Source of the DNA: Roseobacter sp.
GTDB lineage: Bacteria; Pseudomonadota; Alphaproteobacteria; Rhodobacterales; Rhodobacteraceae
Direction: 5' to 3'
DNA length: 54,446 nucleotides
NCBI GenBank assembly: GCA_024636495.1
Contig: JAGXGZ010000024.1
Coordinates: 1 to 54,446, forward strand
Shown: positions 16,970 through 26,456 of the stretch, one piece after another
Layout: every line of letters begins with the position of its first letter
How positions within the stretch are numbered: position 1 is the first letter of the stretch
Translations under genes and position numbers: made by a program
Notes under the pieces: generated by a model
What the model saw: the letters and a program-made list of their open reading frames with translations, nothing else
What the model was told of the DNA's origin: nothing
The model's database searches: none

Positions 16970-17910
16970 TTTGCGGGTTTTTCAACCGCATCTTCAGCCG
17001 TCAACGCATGGGGCAAATCGCCCCCTTCGATGGGGGCAGGCAGATCACCGCGGACGGCTGGGGGCAGGCCCAACAACATACGCGTGATGGTGATCAGTTC
17101 GTCACGCATCTTGGGCCGCGGCGTTACGCGGTCCAGCATACCATGGTCCAGAAGATACTCGGCGCGCTGGAACCCTTCAGGCAACTTTTCGCGGATTGTC
17201 TGTTCAATCACCCGTGGTCCGGCGAAACAAATCAGCGCATTGGGTTCGGCAATATGGACATCGCCCAGCATGGCGTAACTGGCCGTAACACCGCCCGTGG
17301 TGGGGTGCGTCAGCACAACAATATAAGGCAAACCTGCTTCTTTGAGCATTTGCACCGCAATGGTCGTACGCGGCATTTGCATCAGACTTAGAATACCTTC
17401 TTGCATGCGCGCGCCACCTGCCGCTGAAAACAAGATCAGCGGCCGCTTCAGCTTTACCGCTTCTTGTGCTGCCGCGATGATTGCGTTGCCGACATACATC
17501 CCCATGGATCCCGCCATAAAGGAAAAATCCTGCGCCGCAGCGACAATTGGCGTACGACCGATTTCGCCGGTAACAACCAGCATCGCCTCGGCTTCTCCGG
17601 TCTGTTTCTGAGCAGCCTTAAGCCGATCCGGGTACTTCTTTTGATCACGGAAATGTAACGGATCGACCACCGGGGCGGGCACTTTGACTTCGGTAAAGAT
17701 ACCCCCGTCGAAAAGCGCCAAAAAGCGATCACGCGGGGTGATGCTCATGTGATGGCCACAGCTGGTGCAGACGTTCAAATTATTCGACACTTCGCGGTGA
17801 AACAGCATGGTGCCGCATTCATCGCATTTGGTCCAAAGGTTATCGGGTGTCTCGCGGCGCGAAAAAATCGAATTGATGCGCGGACGGACGTAATTATTGA
17901 TCCAGTTCAT
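16966..17910 (-). CDS. accD: Acetyl-CoA carboxylase carboxyltransferase subunit beta
   Basis: The beta chain of the carboxyltransferase that, with AccA, moves CO2 from biotin to acetyl-CoA to form malonyl-CoA. The N-terminal zinc ribbon is complete: C29, C32, C48 and C51 (CDEC and CTSC). The crotonase-like core contains FSAAGGARMQEG and THPTTGGVTASYAMLGD. ATG at 17910 gives the standard N-terminus MNWINNYVRP with AGAGG upstream; the open frame to 17985 is not used. It is 314 residues and is coupled to folC by a 4-base overlap. Confidence 0.96.
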   Translation of the reverse strand: MNWINNYVRPRINSIFSRRETPDNLWTKCDECGTMLFHREVSNNLNVCTSCGHHMSITPRDRFLALFDGGIFTEVKVPAPVVDPLHFRDQKKYPDRLKAAQKQTGEAEAMLVVTGEIGRTPIVAAAQDFSFMAGSMGMYVGNAIIAAAQEAVKLKRPLILFSAAGGARMQEGILSLMQMPRTTIAVQMLKEAGLPYIVVLTHPTTGGVTASYAMLGDVHIAEPNALICFAGPRVIEQTIREKLPEGFQRAEYLLDHGMLDRVTPRPKMRDELITITRMLLGLPPAVRGDLPAPIEGGDLPHALTAEDAVEKPAK

Positions 17911-17968
17911 GGCGAACCTCTGCTGGCAGTTTCGACCCTGAGATATGCTGCCCCAGAGTAAATTGCAA

Positions 17969-18859
17969 TCAACGCCGGATCGCAAGCCGCGCGGCCAGCC
18001 AACTGACCAGCATCATCGCAAAGTCCACAGGCAACCAGGCACGCAAAGCTTCTGTATCCTCCATCCCGAACGGCGTAAGATAAAGCGCAAGACCAGACAG
18101 ATCGTCGGGCATGGACGTAATCAGGATAGCCGCCACATTATTGCAAAAATGGACGGCGATCGCGGGACCAAGTGATCCTGACCGCGCGGTCAGGTCTGCC
18201 ATAAGGATACCAAACACGCCGGCCCAAAGCGCGATGGTGACAGCGTTTTCGCCCGCCTCGTTGGGCAGGTAATGCCCAAGCGCAAACAACACCGACGGCA
18301 ACACCATCCAGACCAGCGGAGACTTGAACCGCGCCGCTAATTGCTGCTGAACATAGCCTCGAAACACGATTTCTTCGGCGCTGACCTGAATAAGCACCGC
18401 GACCAGCGACAGCGGGAGCAAAAGAACCCACCTCCCTAGTGCCATGTTCGAGATGTAGGGTTCACCAAGATCCCACGGCGGCAGCAGATACGTTATTACC
18501 CACACCGCAAGCAAGATCCGCATCACAGCCCCAAATTGCGAGATAGCAAGCTGCGCAGGACCGATCAAGCTGGCAACAGACCGACGGTGGAGCACCCTTG
18601 CGACAATAGCGACCGCCATAACCATCAGACCAAAGCTGCCCAACAACAAGAACATCGCAAAAGGCGTTTTGCCTGTCAGTAAATCATCGTAAAAGCTGCC
18701 ATTCTGCGGGCCCATCATGTTGAACAGCGTTGAAAACAAAAGATTGTTGAGCAGAAGATATATTGCCGAAGCCGCCAGAAACCCGACTATAACGCGCCAA
18801 ACAGGGGCCGACGAAAGAGCAGGGGCAATGAATGCCTGATGTGCCGCGTATCTGTTCAT
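17969..18859 (-). CDS. CPBP family intramembrane metalloprotease (CAAX/bacteriocin-immunity type)
   Basis: A polytopic membrane protein of 296 residues with about seven or eight hydrophobic segments. The three family motifs are present: SAEEIVFRG (E162, E163, R167), LFALGH (F192, H196) and AVHFCNN (H237, N241). These form the glutamate/histidine site of CPBP proteases, related to eukaryotic Rce1. It starts 3 bases after the ABC/cNMP gene and ends 58 bases before accD, so it is probably cotranscribed with the ABC-like protein. Its substrate is unknown; the tight link suggests it acts with, or on, that neighbour. Confidence 0.87.
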   Translation of the reverse strand: MNRYAAHQAFIAPALSSAPVWRVIVGFLAASAIYLLLNNLLFSTLFNMMGPQNGSFYDDLLTGKTPFAMFLLLGSFGLMVMAVAIVARVLHRRSVASLIGPAQLAISQFGAVMRILLAVWVITYLLPPWDLGEPYISNMALGRWVLLLPLSLVAVLIQVSAEEIVFRGYVQQQLAARFKSPLVWMVLPSVLFALGHYLPNEAGENAVTIALWAGVFGILMADLTARSGSLGPAIAVHFCNNVAAILITSMPDDLSGLALYLTPFGMEDTEALRAWLPVDFAMMLVSWLAARLAIRR

Positions 18860-18862
18860 TGA

Positions 18863-21800
18863 TTAATTGGCCTTTTCCGAAGGCTTTGGTGCTTGATCTT
18901 CGCGCGGAATTTCAATTTCCGCATCACGTATCAAATCGGCTGCATTTGACAGGTGCGACGATACGGTCTTGAGCAGACTTAGCAAAATCACACGGTCATT
19001 TTCGATCACCGACTTGAATTGGTCCGCGCCGATCCGCAAAAACTTGCTGTCCTCAAGCGCCTCAAAGTCAAACTGGCGTGGCTCGTTCATAATGACAGCC
19101 AAATCACCGATCAGGCGCCCTGGCTCAACGGTCGAGATATGGTGCCTTTTGCCTGCGTCATCATTCCAGTAAAGTTCGCTTTTGCCCGCAAGACACAAAT
19201 ATACCGCATCCGGCCTTTCGTGCTTATTAAAGATTTTGCTGCCTTGCTCTACCGAATACCACTGCGCAGCAAACGCCAAAAGTCGTTGGTTGCGGGGGTT
19301 AAGATTGCTGAACAGCGCGTTCCGCTCGACAATCTGAAGCTTGCGCCGCAGATCATCCGAAATACTATCATTATCATGGGGCGCATCATTTTGGGCCAGG
19401 CCATCAATGCGCCCGCCTTTGATTTCAATAAACATATCAAAGTCTTCCGGCCTGGCAAAGGCCGTATCCAGATGGATTTGTGTGGTGTCCGGCAACAGGT
19501 CGCTAAGCTTGTTACGCAGTCTGGCCTGGGATTTTGCATCATGCCCGGCAAGCGATTGGTTCAAAACCAATATATCGGGCCGCTTCATCGCCGCGCGGCT
19601 AAAGGCTGCCCGTTCCTGGAACATCGAGGATATGTTTGATCCGCCGATTTTTGTCGGCACATCAAAGACAGTAAGCGCGACGTCTTGTTGGAGATTGTGC
19701 GCCCTGAACACATCGGCCACCACATCCATCACCAGATCAGCCTGCAAACCCGCAATTGCCGAAATCCGTCCGTAAAGCGCGTTTTCCAGAAGGGAAAGGC
19801 GGGGCAGATACGTTTCAGGCGTGATCGGAACAAACATATCCTTGGTTTTATCGCGCATAGATTCGCCTTGCCGCCTTCGGATCTCCAAGATCTCTTTTTT
19901 GAACGTCTCGGGAAACGCAGGGCCAATCTGTTCGGCAGTAAAGGCGAACGGCACTGTTAAAAGCAGCGAAAACTCATCCTCGGTCAACGCTCCGTCGCCA
20001 CTGTTGCGACGGCGCAAGGCGATGTCGACCAACTGCTCGTACAACTCCTCCTCGATGCCAAGCGCGACAAACAGCGCATGATCAGTACCGTCCCGGCCAA
20101 ACGTCTGGTGCAGGGTCTCGACCAGCGTTTGCGAAATGGCGATGGCCTGCTCGGCCAGCCCCTGATCAAAGATCATCGCAAGAAAACTCCGCTCTGACGC
20201 CAGAACGGCCTGCGATATGCTGCGCATGGGCGATGCGAACATCAGGTTGCCCCCCAAAGCCATAGCAGGGTTGAACTGATCTGGATCAAAGCGATGGATG
20301 GCACTGTCAAGGCCACGCTCTTTCAGCTTTTTATGCACTTCATCACGCAAACCAACGATCGCTTTGGCTAGTTTGGGGCGCTCGTAGGGGTCCATACGGT
20401 CCATGACCATACGGCGGAACATCAGGTCATCTGTGCCGACCGCTTTGACCAGTTCGAACCACCAATGATCCACATCCTCTTGCGAATTCAGTTCGGCCAA
20501 ACCCGGGTCCAGCCAGTCCGCGCGGGTGCTGTCAGGGCTGTTGCCGGCACGGATTGTTTCGATTGCATCGCGGTCGTGTTTGCCTGGATCCCAAAGAACG
20601 GTTTTGGGGCTGGTGCGCAAAGACATTAACAGATTTTCGCCAATCGTGCCTTTGAAAAGATAGGGCTGCGCATGGGCATAGCCGATACGCGCCGCCAAGA
20701 CCGTCTGGTGCAGCTTTGCCAAGTCATGCCCCGCCATTGTTATATGCCCACGGGTCGGGTTGATTTCGCGGATCAGCAATTCCGCCATCGCCGTACGTTC
20801 GATCTGGTTGGGTATCTGGATCGCCACGCGCGCGCCCATCGGGATTTCGATGTTCAGATCATCCAGCAATATATTACCGTCAGAGCTGCGTACCGTAATA
20901 TGTTCCAGCTTGATCGGGCCCTTGAGATGGGGAATTTCGTCAGGCTCGCCGTTGAACAATTCGTCCGGGATCATGTTGCGCGGATCGAAACGTTCGATCA
21001 CAACTTCCCACCGGATCGCCATATCCTGCGTCTGGTTATAATAGGTTAGCAGCTCTTTCCACGGGCTCGACAAATCCTTGTAGGCGGCAAGCGCGGCCAC
21101 CAGCGCGCCGACTGTAATCTCGCCCTTGATCGCCAGATACCCCCCCACGGCATAAAAGAAAAAAGGCGTAAGTTGCGTAATGAAGTTATTAAGAAACTTC
21201 ATAAAAAACTTTTTCTGGTATATCTGAAAGCGGATCTGGAACAGCACGCCCAGACGATCCGTGAACTTGGCCAACCGAAAGCGCCACCCCCCGTTTGTGC
21301 GCAAATCCGATATGCCTGCGGCTGTCTCGCCGATTTCGGATGAAAAGGCCCGAACCTCTTTGATACGCGCCTTGTTCAGCACGTTTATCTGCCGCTGAAG
21401 CATCGGAATAAGGTAGGCCTGTACCGGAATAAGCGCTACGCCTGCCAGCCCGAACCAGATCGACTGAATGAACAAGAACAGCAGGATGATCAGCATCTGT
21501 CCGGCTTGAAAGACGGGTTGTGCTACAGCATCACCCATCAGACCACCCATAGGTTCGGCCTCGGACGTGACCATCGACACCAGTTCGCCCTGCGAAGTAT
21601 TGTCGAAATAGCTGCGGGGAAACCGCATCATTCGCGCGATAAGTTGGTACCGAAACCGCCGCAACAACCGCTCTGACAAAATACCCTTCATTGTGTTCAG
21701 CCGCATCTTCAAAAGCCCATGCGCCAAAACGGATGCCAGATAGGCAAAGCACAAAACCAAAAGGAATTGGACCTGCGATATTTGAATGCCCAAAAGGTCA

Positions 21801-21958
21801 ATCATATCTGTCTGCGACCCAATAGCATCGTTGATAATCCGCTTGGGCAGCTCAAGTGTGACGTACAAAAAGGGAAAAGTGACGATCGTCAGGATCAGCA
21901 GAATAATCTGATCGCGTTTTGAGTATTTCCATATGAAGGAAAAAATGGATCGCTCCAT
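18863..21958 (-). CDS. ABC-like membrane protein with degenerate ATPase domain and C-terminal cNMP-binding domain
   Basis: This 1031-residue protein has three parts. Residues 15-310 form an exporter-type six-helix ABC membrane domain. From about 345 an ABC ATPase fold begins (ITVRSSDGNILLDDLNIEIP), but Walker A is lost: residues 376-390 read ARVAIQIPNQIERTA, with no GxGKS. An insert of some 300 residues (about 450-760) separates it from the signature half, where LSGGQ is replaced by IGGSNISSMFQ (771-781). Walker B is DILVLNQSL, lacking the DE pair, and no switch histidine is seen. Residues 876-1000 form a cyclic-nucleotide-binding domain with GRLIGDLAVIMNEPRQ as phosphate-binding cassette. 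It cannot hydrolyse ATP in the usual way and may be a regulated channel, scaffold or sensor. The reading frame is intact over 3.1 kb, so it is under selection. Confidence 0.85.
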   Translation of the reverse strand: MERSIFSFIWKYSKRDQIILLILTIVTFPFLYVTLELPKRIINDAIGSQTDMIDLLGIQISQVQFLLVLCFAYLASVLAHGLLKMRLNTMKGILSERLLRRFRYQLIARMMRFPRSYFDNTSQGELVSMVTSEAEPMGGLMGDAVAQPVFQAGQMLIILLFLFIQSIWFGLAGVALIPVQAYLIPMLQRQINVLNKARIKEVRAFSSEIGETAAGISDLRTNGGWRFRLAKFTDRLGVLFQIRFQIYQKKFFMKFLNNFITQLTPFFFYAVGGYLAIKGEITVGALVAALAAYKDLSSPWKELLTYYNQTQDMAIRWEVVIERFDPRNMIPDELFNGEPDEIPHLKGPIKLEHITVRSSDGNILLDDLNIEIPMGARVAIQIPNQIERTAMAELLIREINPTRGHITMAGHDLAKLHQTVLAARIGYAHAQPYLFKGTIGENLLMSLRTSPKTVLWDPGKHDRDAIETIRAGNSPDSTRADWLDPGLAELNSQEDVDHWWFELVKAVGTDDLMFRRMVMDRMDPYERPKLAKAIVGLRDEVHKKLKERGLDSAIHRFDPDQFNPAMALGGNLMFASPMRSISQAVLASERSFLAMIFDQGLAEQAIAISQTLVETLHQTFGRDGTDHALFVALGIEEELYEQLVDIALRRRNSGDGALTEDEFSLLLTVPFAFTAEQIGPAFPETFKKEILEIRRRQGESMRDKTKDMFVPITPETYLPRLSLLENALYGRISAIAGLQADLVMDVVADVFRAHNLQQDVALTVFDVPTKIGGSNISSMFQERAAFSRAAMKRPDILVLNQSLAGHDAKSQARLRNKLSDLLPDTTQIHLDTAFARPEDFDMFIEIKGGRIDGLAQNDAPHDNDSISDDLRRKLQIVERNALFSNLNPRNQRLLAFAAQWYSVEQGSKIFNKHERPDAVYLCLAGKSELYWNDDAGKRHHISTVEPGRLIGDLAVIMNEPRQFDFEALEDSKFLRIGADQFKSVIENDRVILLSLLKTVSSHLSNAADLIRDAEIEIPREDQAPKPSEKAN

Positions 21959-22111
21959 ACGGTGTCACTTTCGCTGGGGGGTGGCCGCGTGCCAAAAGGT
22001 AAATTCAATCTTAGGGCGGGACGCGACCTACTTCAACAGACCGCTTGAGCCTTGCAGCGAAACGGCTGGATGGCTATTCCGGTGTAAATGTCCAATCAGG
22101 GAGGCCTTCTG

Positions 22112-23878
22112 ATGTCCAACAACACACGTTTCGACAAATCCAAATTGCCCAGCCGTCATGTAACCGAAGGGCCAGAGCGCGCGCCGCATCGGTCTTACTA
22201 CTATGCCATGGGCATGACAGAGGAAGAAATCCATCAGCCACTGATCGGCGTCGCGACATGCTGGAACGAAGCCGCACCCTGTAACATTTCGCTGAACCGT
22301 CAAGCCCAGGCCGTCAAGGTTGGCGTCAAGATGCAACAAGGCACACCGCGCGAATTTACCACCATCACTGTCACCGACGGTATTGCGATGGGCCACGAGG
22401 GCATGCGGTCCTCGCTCGCCTCGCGCGAGGCGATTGCCGACACTGTCGAGCTGACGATGCGCGGCCACTGCTATGACGCGATTGTGGGTCTTGCGGGCTG
22501 CGACAAATCCCTGCCCGGTATGATGATGGCGATGATCCGTCTGAACGTGCCGTCGGTATTTTTATACGGCGGGTCGATCTTGCCGGGCAAAGCCCCTGCC
22601 GGTGCCGATGTGCCTGCTGATTTCGCGAACCGCGATCTGACCGTGCAGGACATGTTCGAAGCCGTCGGCAATTACCAAAACGGCACCATGTCCGCCGCAG
22701 CACTCGAGATTCTAGAGCGAGTCGCCTGCCCGACTGCTGGTGCTTGTGGGGGCCAGTTTACGGCCAATACCATGGCCTGTGTGTCCGAGGCGATTGGCCT
22801 TGCGCTCATGAACTCCTCTGGGATGCCTGCGCCCTACGAATCCCGTGATGCCTACGCCCAAGCCTCTGGCGAGGCGGTCATGAACTTGGTCGAGAAAAAC
22901 ATTCGCGCCCGCGACATCTGCACCCGTGAGGCATTCGAGAACGCTGCGCGCATCGTCGCCTGTACGGGCGGGTCGACCAACGCCGGTTTGCATTTGCCCG
23001 CGATGGCGCATGAGGCAGGCATCGACTTCTTCCTGGATGACGTCTGCGAGATCTTCCGCGACACGCCCTATTTCGTCGATATGAAGCCGGGCGGTGCCTA
23101 TGTCGCCAAAGATCTTTACGACGCTGGCGGCGTGCCCGTCGTGATGAAAGAACTGCGCAAGGCGGGTCTGATCCACACCGATTGCATGACTGCGTCGGGC
23201 CGTTCCATCGGCGAAGAGCTTGATATGATCGAGCGCGAAGCAGACGGCAAGGTGATCCATTCAGTCGCCAACCCGATCAGCAAGACTGGTGGCGTCGTGG
23301 GCCTGAAGGGCAACCTTGCCCCCGAAGGTGCCATCGTGAAAATCGCGGGCATGTCGGAAGCTGATATCGTGTTTACCGGCCCCGCGCTGATCTTTGAATG
23401 CGAACAGGATGCTTTTGTGGCCGTGCAAAACCGCGCCTACAAAGAAGGCGATGTGTTCGTAATCCGCAACGAAGGCCCCGCAGGCGGCCCAGGCATGCGT
23501 GAAATGCTGGCAACCACGGCGGCACTGTCCGGTCAGGGCATGGGCAAGAAGGTGGCGTTGATCACCGACGGTCGCTTCTCAGGGGCCACACGCGGTTTCT
23601 GCGTTGGTCACGTTGGCCCAGAAGCGGCGCACGGCGGCCCGATTGCCCTGCTGCAAGAGGGCGACATGATCACCCTTAACGCTATCGAAGGGTCCATCAG
23701 CGTTGATATCACCGACGAGGAAATGGCCAAGCGCAAGGCAGCATGGCCCGGCGCGCGCAAGACCAACTACCAAAGCGGTGCGCTGTGGAAATACGCGCAG
23801 CTAGTCGGACCGACATATCTGGGGGCTGTTACCCATCCCGGCGCAAAGGCGGAAACGCATGATTACATGGACCTCTAA
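22112..23878 (+). CDS. ilvD: Dihydroxy-acid dehydratase
   Basis: IlvD dehydrates dihydroxy-isovalerate and dihydroxy-methylvalerate in valine and isoleucine synthesis. The Fe-S cysteines are C57 (APCN), C130 (GCDKS) and C203 (TAGACGGQ). The sequence type ([13 protein letters not shown]) is that of the shorter, [2Fe-2S]-like branch rather than the E. coli [4Fe-4S] branch. It is 588 residues. The frame is open from 22088, but ATG at 22112 follows AGGGAGG (22098-22104) by 7 bases and is taken as start. The last 20 bases are shared with the start of the lipoprotein gene. No attenuator or leader peptide is visible in the 153-base divergent region upstream. Confidence 0.95.
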   Translation: MSNNTRFDKSKLPSRHVTEGPERAPHRSYYYAMGMTEEEIHQPLIGVATCWNEAAPCNISLNRQAQAVKVGVKMQQGTPREFTTITVTDGIAMGHEGMRSSLASREAIADTVELTMRGHCYDAIVGLAGCDKSLPGMMMAMIRLNVPSVFLYGGSILPGKAPAGADVPADFANRDLTVQDMFEAVGNYQNGTMSAAALEILERVACPTAGACGGQFTANTMACVSEAIGLALMNSSGMPAPYESRDAYAQASGEAVMNLVEKNIRARDICTREAFENAARIVACTGGSTNAGLHLPAMAHEAGIDFFLDDVCEIFRDTPYFVDMKPGGAYVAKDLYDAGGVPVVMKELRKAGLIHTDCMTASGRSIGEELDMIEREADGKVIHSVANPISKTGGVVGLKGNLAPEGAIVKIAGMSEADIVFTGPALIFECEQDAFVAVQNRAYKEGDVFVIRNEGPAGGPGMREMLATTAALSGQGMGKKVALITDGRFSGATRGFCVGHVGPEAAHGGPIALLQEGDMITLNAIEGSISVDITDEEMAKRKAAWPGARKTNYQSGALWKYAQLVGPTYLGAVTHPGAKAETHDYMDL

Positions 23879-24458
23879 AGGTCTTGTAGCCGCAGTTGGA
23901 TTGATGACCCTGACGGCTTGCGAAGCAGGTCAGGGTCTAAATCTGCAAGCAGGCCGCAAATCGACGCTTCCCCTGTCGCGCGCAAATATGACCGCCGGGG
24001 TGGTTTTAGTCGCGCCAAGCGGGTTCTGCATTGACCAGGCAAGCCTTGACCCGCGTTTCGCGGTAATGGTGCGCTGCGACAGCTTGGGCGTTGCGGGCGC
24101 TTCCGGATCTGCGCCGCGCGGGCTTGTGACCGTCAGTCTGACTGAGGCGAAACCGGGGCCGCTGCCAACGGCGCAACAAATTGCGGGTGCAAGTGCGCTA
24201 GAGAATGTGGGCGATGTCGAAACCACCGCGGGGTTGGTGACATTTCGCGCGCAAGGCGGAATTCCGGTTGGGGGTCTTGCGCCAACCCAATGGCGCGGAG
24301 CCGCCCGGATTGGCGGGCAGATTGCAGGAATTGTTGTGTATGGCCCTGAAAACGGCGAGATGATCACCGGCACAGGGCGCGAGATCCTGCGTCAAATGGT
24401 AAAGCTGAGCGTCGAGGCAACGCCGAAACCCGCCAAAAGAGCTATTGTTCAGAATTGA
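23859..24458 (+). CDS. Putative lipoprotein of unknown function overlapping ilvD
   Basis: The N-terminus is a lipoprotein signal ([14 protein letters not shown], lipidation at C21). The rest, about 178 residues, is rich in Ala, Gly and Val and contains [23 protein letters not shown], with two cysteines that could pair. I do not recognise a family. It begins inside ilvD (20-base overlap, different frame), with AAAGG at 23845-23849 as ribosome binding site, so it is expressed from the ilvD transcript. It would face the periplasm, which makes a role in amino acid synthesis unlikely; the link with ilvD seems one of expression. Confidence 0.8.
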   Translation: MITWTSKGLVAAVGLMTLTACEAGQGLNLQAGRKSTLPLSRANMTAGVVLVAPSGFCIDQASLDPRFAVMVRCDSLGVAGASGSAPRGLVTVSLTEAKPGPLPTAQQIAGASALENVGDVETTAGLVTFRAQGGIPVGGLAPTQWRGAARIGGQIAGIVVYGPENGEMITGTGREILRQMVKLSVEATPKPAKRAIVQN

Positions 24459-24477
24459 GACCGCGCGGACGCGCCAA

Positions 24478-24505
24478 TTCAATTGAACGAACGGATTTCT
24501 ATAGT
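24478..24505 (+). promoter_or_regulatory. Candidate promoter for the DUF6478 gene
   Basis: TTCAAT (24478-24483) and TATAGT (24500-24505) are separated by 16 bases in the 95-base gap after the lipoprotein gene. The start site would leave a leader of about 40 bases. The -35 box is a weak match, so this is a guess from spacing and composition. Confidence 0.22.
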
Positions 24506-24553
24506 TAAACTCCCGAAAAACAAACGGTCGACCAAACGGGGCATCAGGCGCAT

Positions 24554-25327
24554 ATGGCCAAATTTGGCACTCAGCTTTTCGAAACGGCATTGTCTGCAAA
24601 TTTTTTGCGTAAATGGGCACGAAAAGCCCTGAACGCGAACGATGTTTCCCTTGCGGTACTGCGCAAGCAATCCCGGGATGCCCGCGCCCTTAAGGCGCAT
24701 CTTGACCGCATAATTCACGTCGCCGAAGAGCGGTTGTCGCTGCCTTTGGTGGGGTCCAAGAAATTCTTCAAACCCCACAATGCCGATTGGACTTGGCGCC
24801 CTGCGCTTTGGCGCGGCCCGCTGCCGGTGCAGGGTCTGTCTTCGGTCCAGTCGAAATCCACCTTGGGTGATGAAGTGACTGTTTTTCACGACTGTTCATT
24901 TTCTGAACTTGGCATTCGCCAATTGCGCAACCTACGCGAGGCCGACCTTGCCCCATATGGTTTGAGGTTGGACGTTTTCCGCTTTGATGGGTCATTTCTG
25001 TCTATCGTTCTTGATCTTCCCGAAGGTTGTGTAAAAGGCTTGAAGCGCACTCATCTATTGCGCATGAGCGCGATTGTCGAGGTGGAAAAACCGATCGAGA
25101 TTTTTGCCCGTTTGAACATCCGCCACGGTCCGAATACCGAACAGATCGTGCGCGAGCTTCCCCTTGATCAACCCGATGTTATTGTCGAATTCGATCTGGC
25201 CTACTCAAGCATGAATGAAAAACGTGTTGAAAAAGCATGGATTGATCTGATTTTCGAAGGCCCGGAAATGAACGAAATCGTGTTGCGCGATCTGACCTTT
25301 TCGCGCCGTCCGCGCGCACAGCTTTAG
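24554..25327 (+). CDS. DUF6478 family protein
   Basis: A 257-residue soluble protein without signal peptide. The N-terminal 70 residues are helical and basic, with LRKWARKALNANDV and LRKQSRDARALKAHLDRI. The rest looks like a beta-rich domain containing WTWRPALWRGPLP, GDEVTVFHDCSFSELG and LRLDVFRFDGSFLSIVLDLP. This pattern matches DUF6478, known to me only from Rhodobacterales and without assigned function. The gene is followed after 10 bases by a small gene of similar flavour, so the two likely work together. Confidence 0.72.
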   Translation: MAKFGTQLFETALSANFLRKWARKALNANDVSLAVLRKQSRDARALKAHLDRIIHVAEERLSLPLVGSKKFFKPHNADWTWRPALWRGPLPVQGLSSVQSKSTLGDEVTVFHDCSFSELGIRQLRNLREADLAPYGLRLDVFRFDGSFLSIVLDLPEGCVKGLKRTHLLRMSAIVEVEKPIEIFARLNIRHGPNTEQIVRELPLDQPDVIVEFDLAYSSMNEKRVEKAWIDLIFEGPEMNEIVLRDLTFSRRPRAQL

Positions 25328-25337
25328 GATTTTCTGA

Positions 25338-25709
25338 ATGAGCATTTTGAACCTGACCAAAACGCGCATGCTCGAAGGGATGTGGCAGGGTATTATCACC
25401 GGCGCTGGCGATACCAAACCCGATATCGCGATCAGCCATGCCAACACCGATGTTCCCGACTTTCAACTGCTTCGTGACGACGCTGCCAACCATTGGGTGC
25501 TGACAATCCCGATACCTGCGTCAGCCGTGGCAGATGGTATTCAAACGATTTTGATCGTTGACCGCGGTTCAGACGTTAAAATCGGTGAAGTCGTTTTGAT
25601 CGGCGATGATGTGGCCAATGGCGGCCTGCAAGCAGAGATGGAGCTTTTGCGTGCAGAGCTTGACATGCTCAAGCGCGCGTTCCGGCGCCATTGCGTCGAG
25701 ACAGCATAA
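25338..25709 (+). CDS. Conserved small protein paired with DUF6478
   Basis: A 123-residue protein with a beta-sandwich look in the first 90 residues (MWQGIITGAGDTKPDIAISH, HWVLTIPIPASAVADGIQTI) and a helical C-terminal tail (LQAEMELLRAELDMLKRAFR) that is a likely coiled coil. The latter suggests dimerisation or binding to its neighbour. The start is ATG at 25338 with AGGA upstream, 10 bases after DUF6478. I do not recognise a named family. Confidence 0.65.
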   Translation: MSILNLTKTRMLEGMWQGIITGAGDTKPDIAISHANTDVPDFQLLRDDAANHWVLTIPIPASAVADGIQTILIVDRGSDVKIGEVVLIGDDVANGGLQAEMELLRAELDMLKRAFRRHCVETA

Positions 25710-25793
25710 GCCGGGTTGGCGACATGCCCTTTATGTTCTGAGTTCCTGCTCTACTATTGAAACATTAGGACTTGATTAAGCTAGGATAACACT

Positions 25794-26456
25794 GTGCCTG
25801 CAAATAAACGCACCATTGGTGTGATCGGTTTGGGTAATTTCGGATCAACTGTGGCAACTGAACTGACCCGCTTTGGGAATTACGTGATCGGTGTTGATCT
25901 GAACGAACAACGCGTTAGCAACCATGTCGAGAAACTGAACCAAGCCGTTATTGCAGATGCCCGGGACGATATCGCACTGCGTGAATCAGGGCTCGCAGAT
26001 TGCGATATGGCACTGGTGGCCATGGGATCGGATCTTGAATCCAGCATTCTGTCTGCAATCAACCTCAAACTGCTGGGTGTTGAAACGATCTGGGCAAAAG
26101 CCAAGACCAAAACCCATCACCGCATCCTGGTTAAGCTGGGCGTTGACCGGGTCATCCATCCCGAGGTCGAGGTTGGCCAACACATCGCCCAAGTGATCAA
26201 TAACCCGATGGTGCGCGATTATGTAAGCCTTGGGAACGGCTATCATGTGGTCAACTTCCGCATCCCCGAATCGCTTGAGGGCAAATCATTAAACAGCCTT
26301 TACCACACAAAGAAATTCAGCCTGCGATGCATCGGAGTTATGCGCGGCACCGAATACATCGGCAATGATGGCGAGGATTGCAGCCTTCAGGGCGATGATT
26401 TGCTCATCCTGCTGGGACAGCGATCAGACCTGCGCAACTTCGCCGCTAGCTTGTGA
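25794..26456 (+). CDS. Potassium uptake regulatory subunit, TrkA/KtrA family
   Basis: A cytoplasmic RCK protein that gates the KtrB channel in response to bound nucleotide. The N-terminal Rossmann domain has GVIGLGNFGST and IGVDLNEQRV (ribose-binding aspartate); the C-terminal RCK_C domain begins near residue 135. A single RCK unit of 220 residues points to the Ktr type, since TrkA of E. coli has two units. The start is GTG at 25794 with AGGA at 25783-25786. Its stop overlaps the start of the channel gene by 4 bases. Confidence 0.9.
   Translation: MPANKRTIGVIGLGNFGSTVATELTRFGNYVIGVDLNEQRVSNHVEKLNQAVIADARDDIALRESGLADCDMALVAMGSDLESSILSAINLKLLGVETIWAKAKTKTHHRILVKLGVDRVIHPEVEVGQHIAQVINNPMVRDYVSLGNGYHVVNFRIPESLEGKSLNSLYHTKKFSLRCIGVMRGTEYIGNDGEDCSLQGDDLLILLGQRSDLRNFAASL

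Noticed and set aside
18863..21958. Annotation as a working multidrug/lipid ABC exporter
   Set aside because: The membrane domain fits, but Walker A lysine, the Walker B acidic pair, the signature and the switch histidine are all missing.
25757..25787. Promoter TTGAAA / TAGGAT before the KtrA-type gene
   Set aside because: The spacing of 19 bases and the weak -10 box make it unconvincing, and AGGA in the same place is needed as the ribosome binding site.
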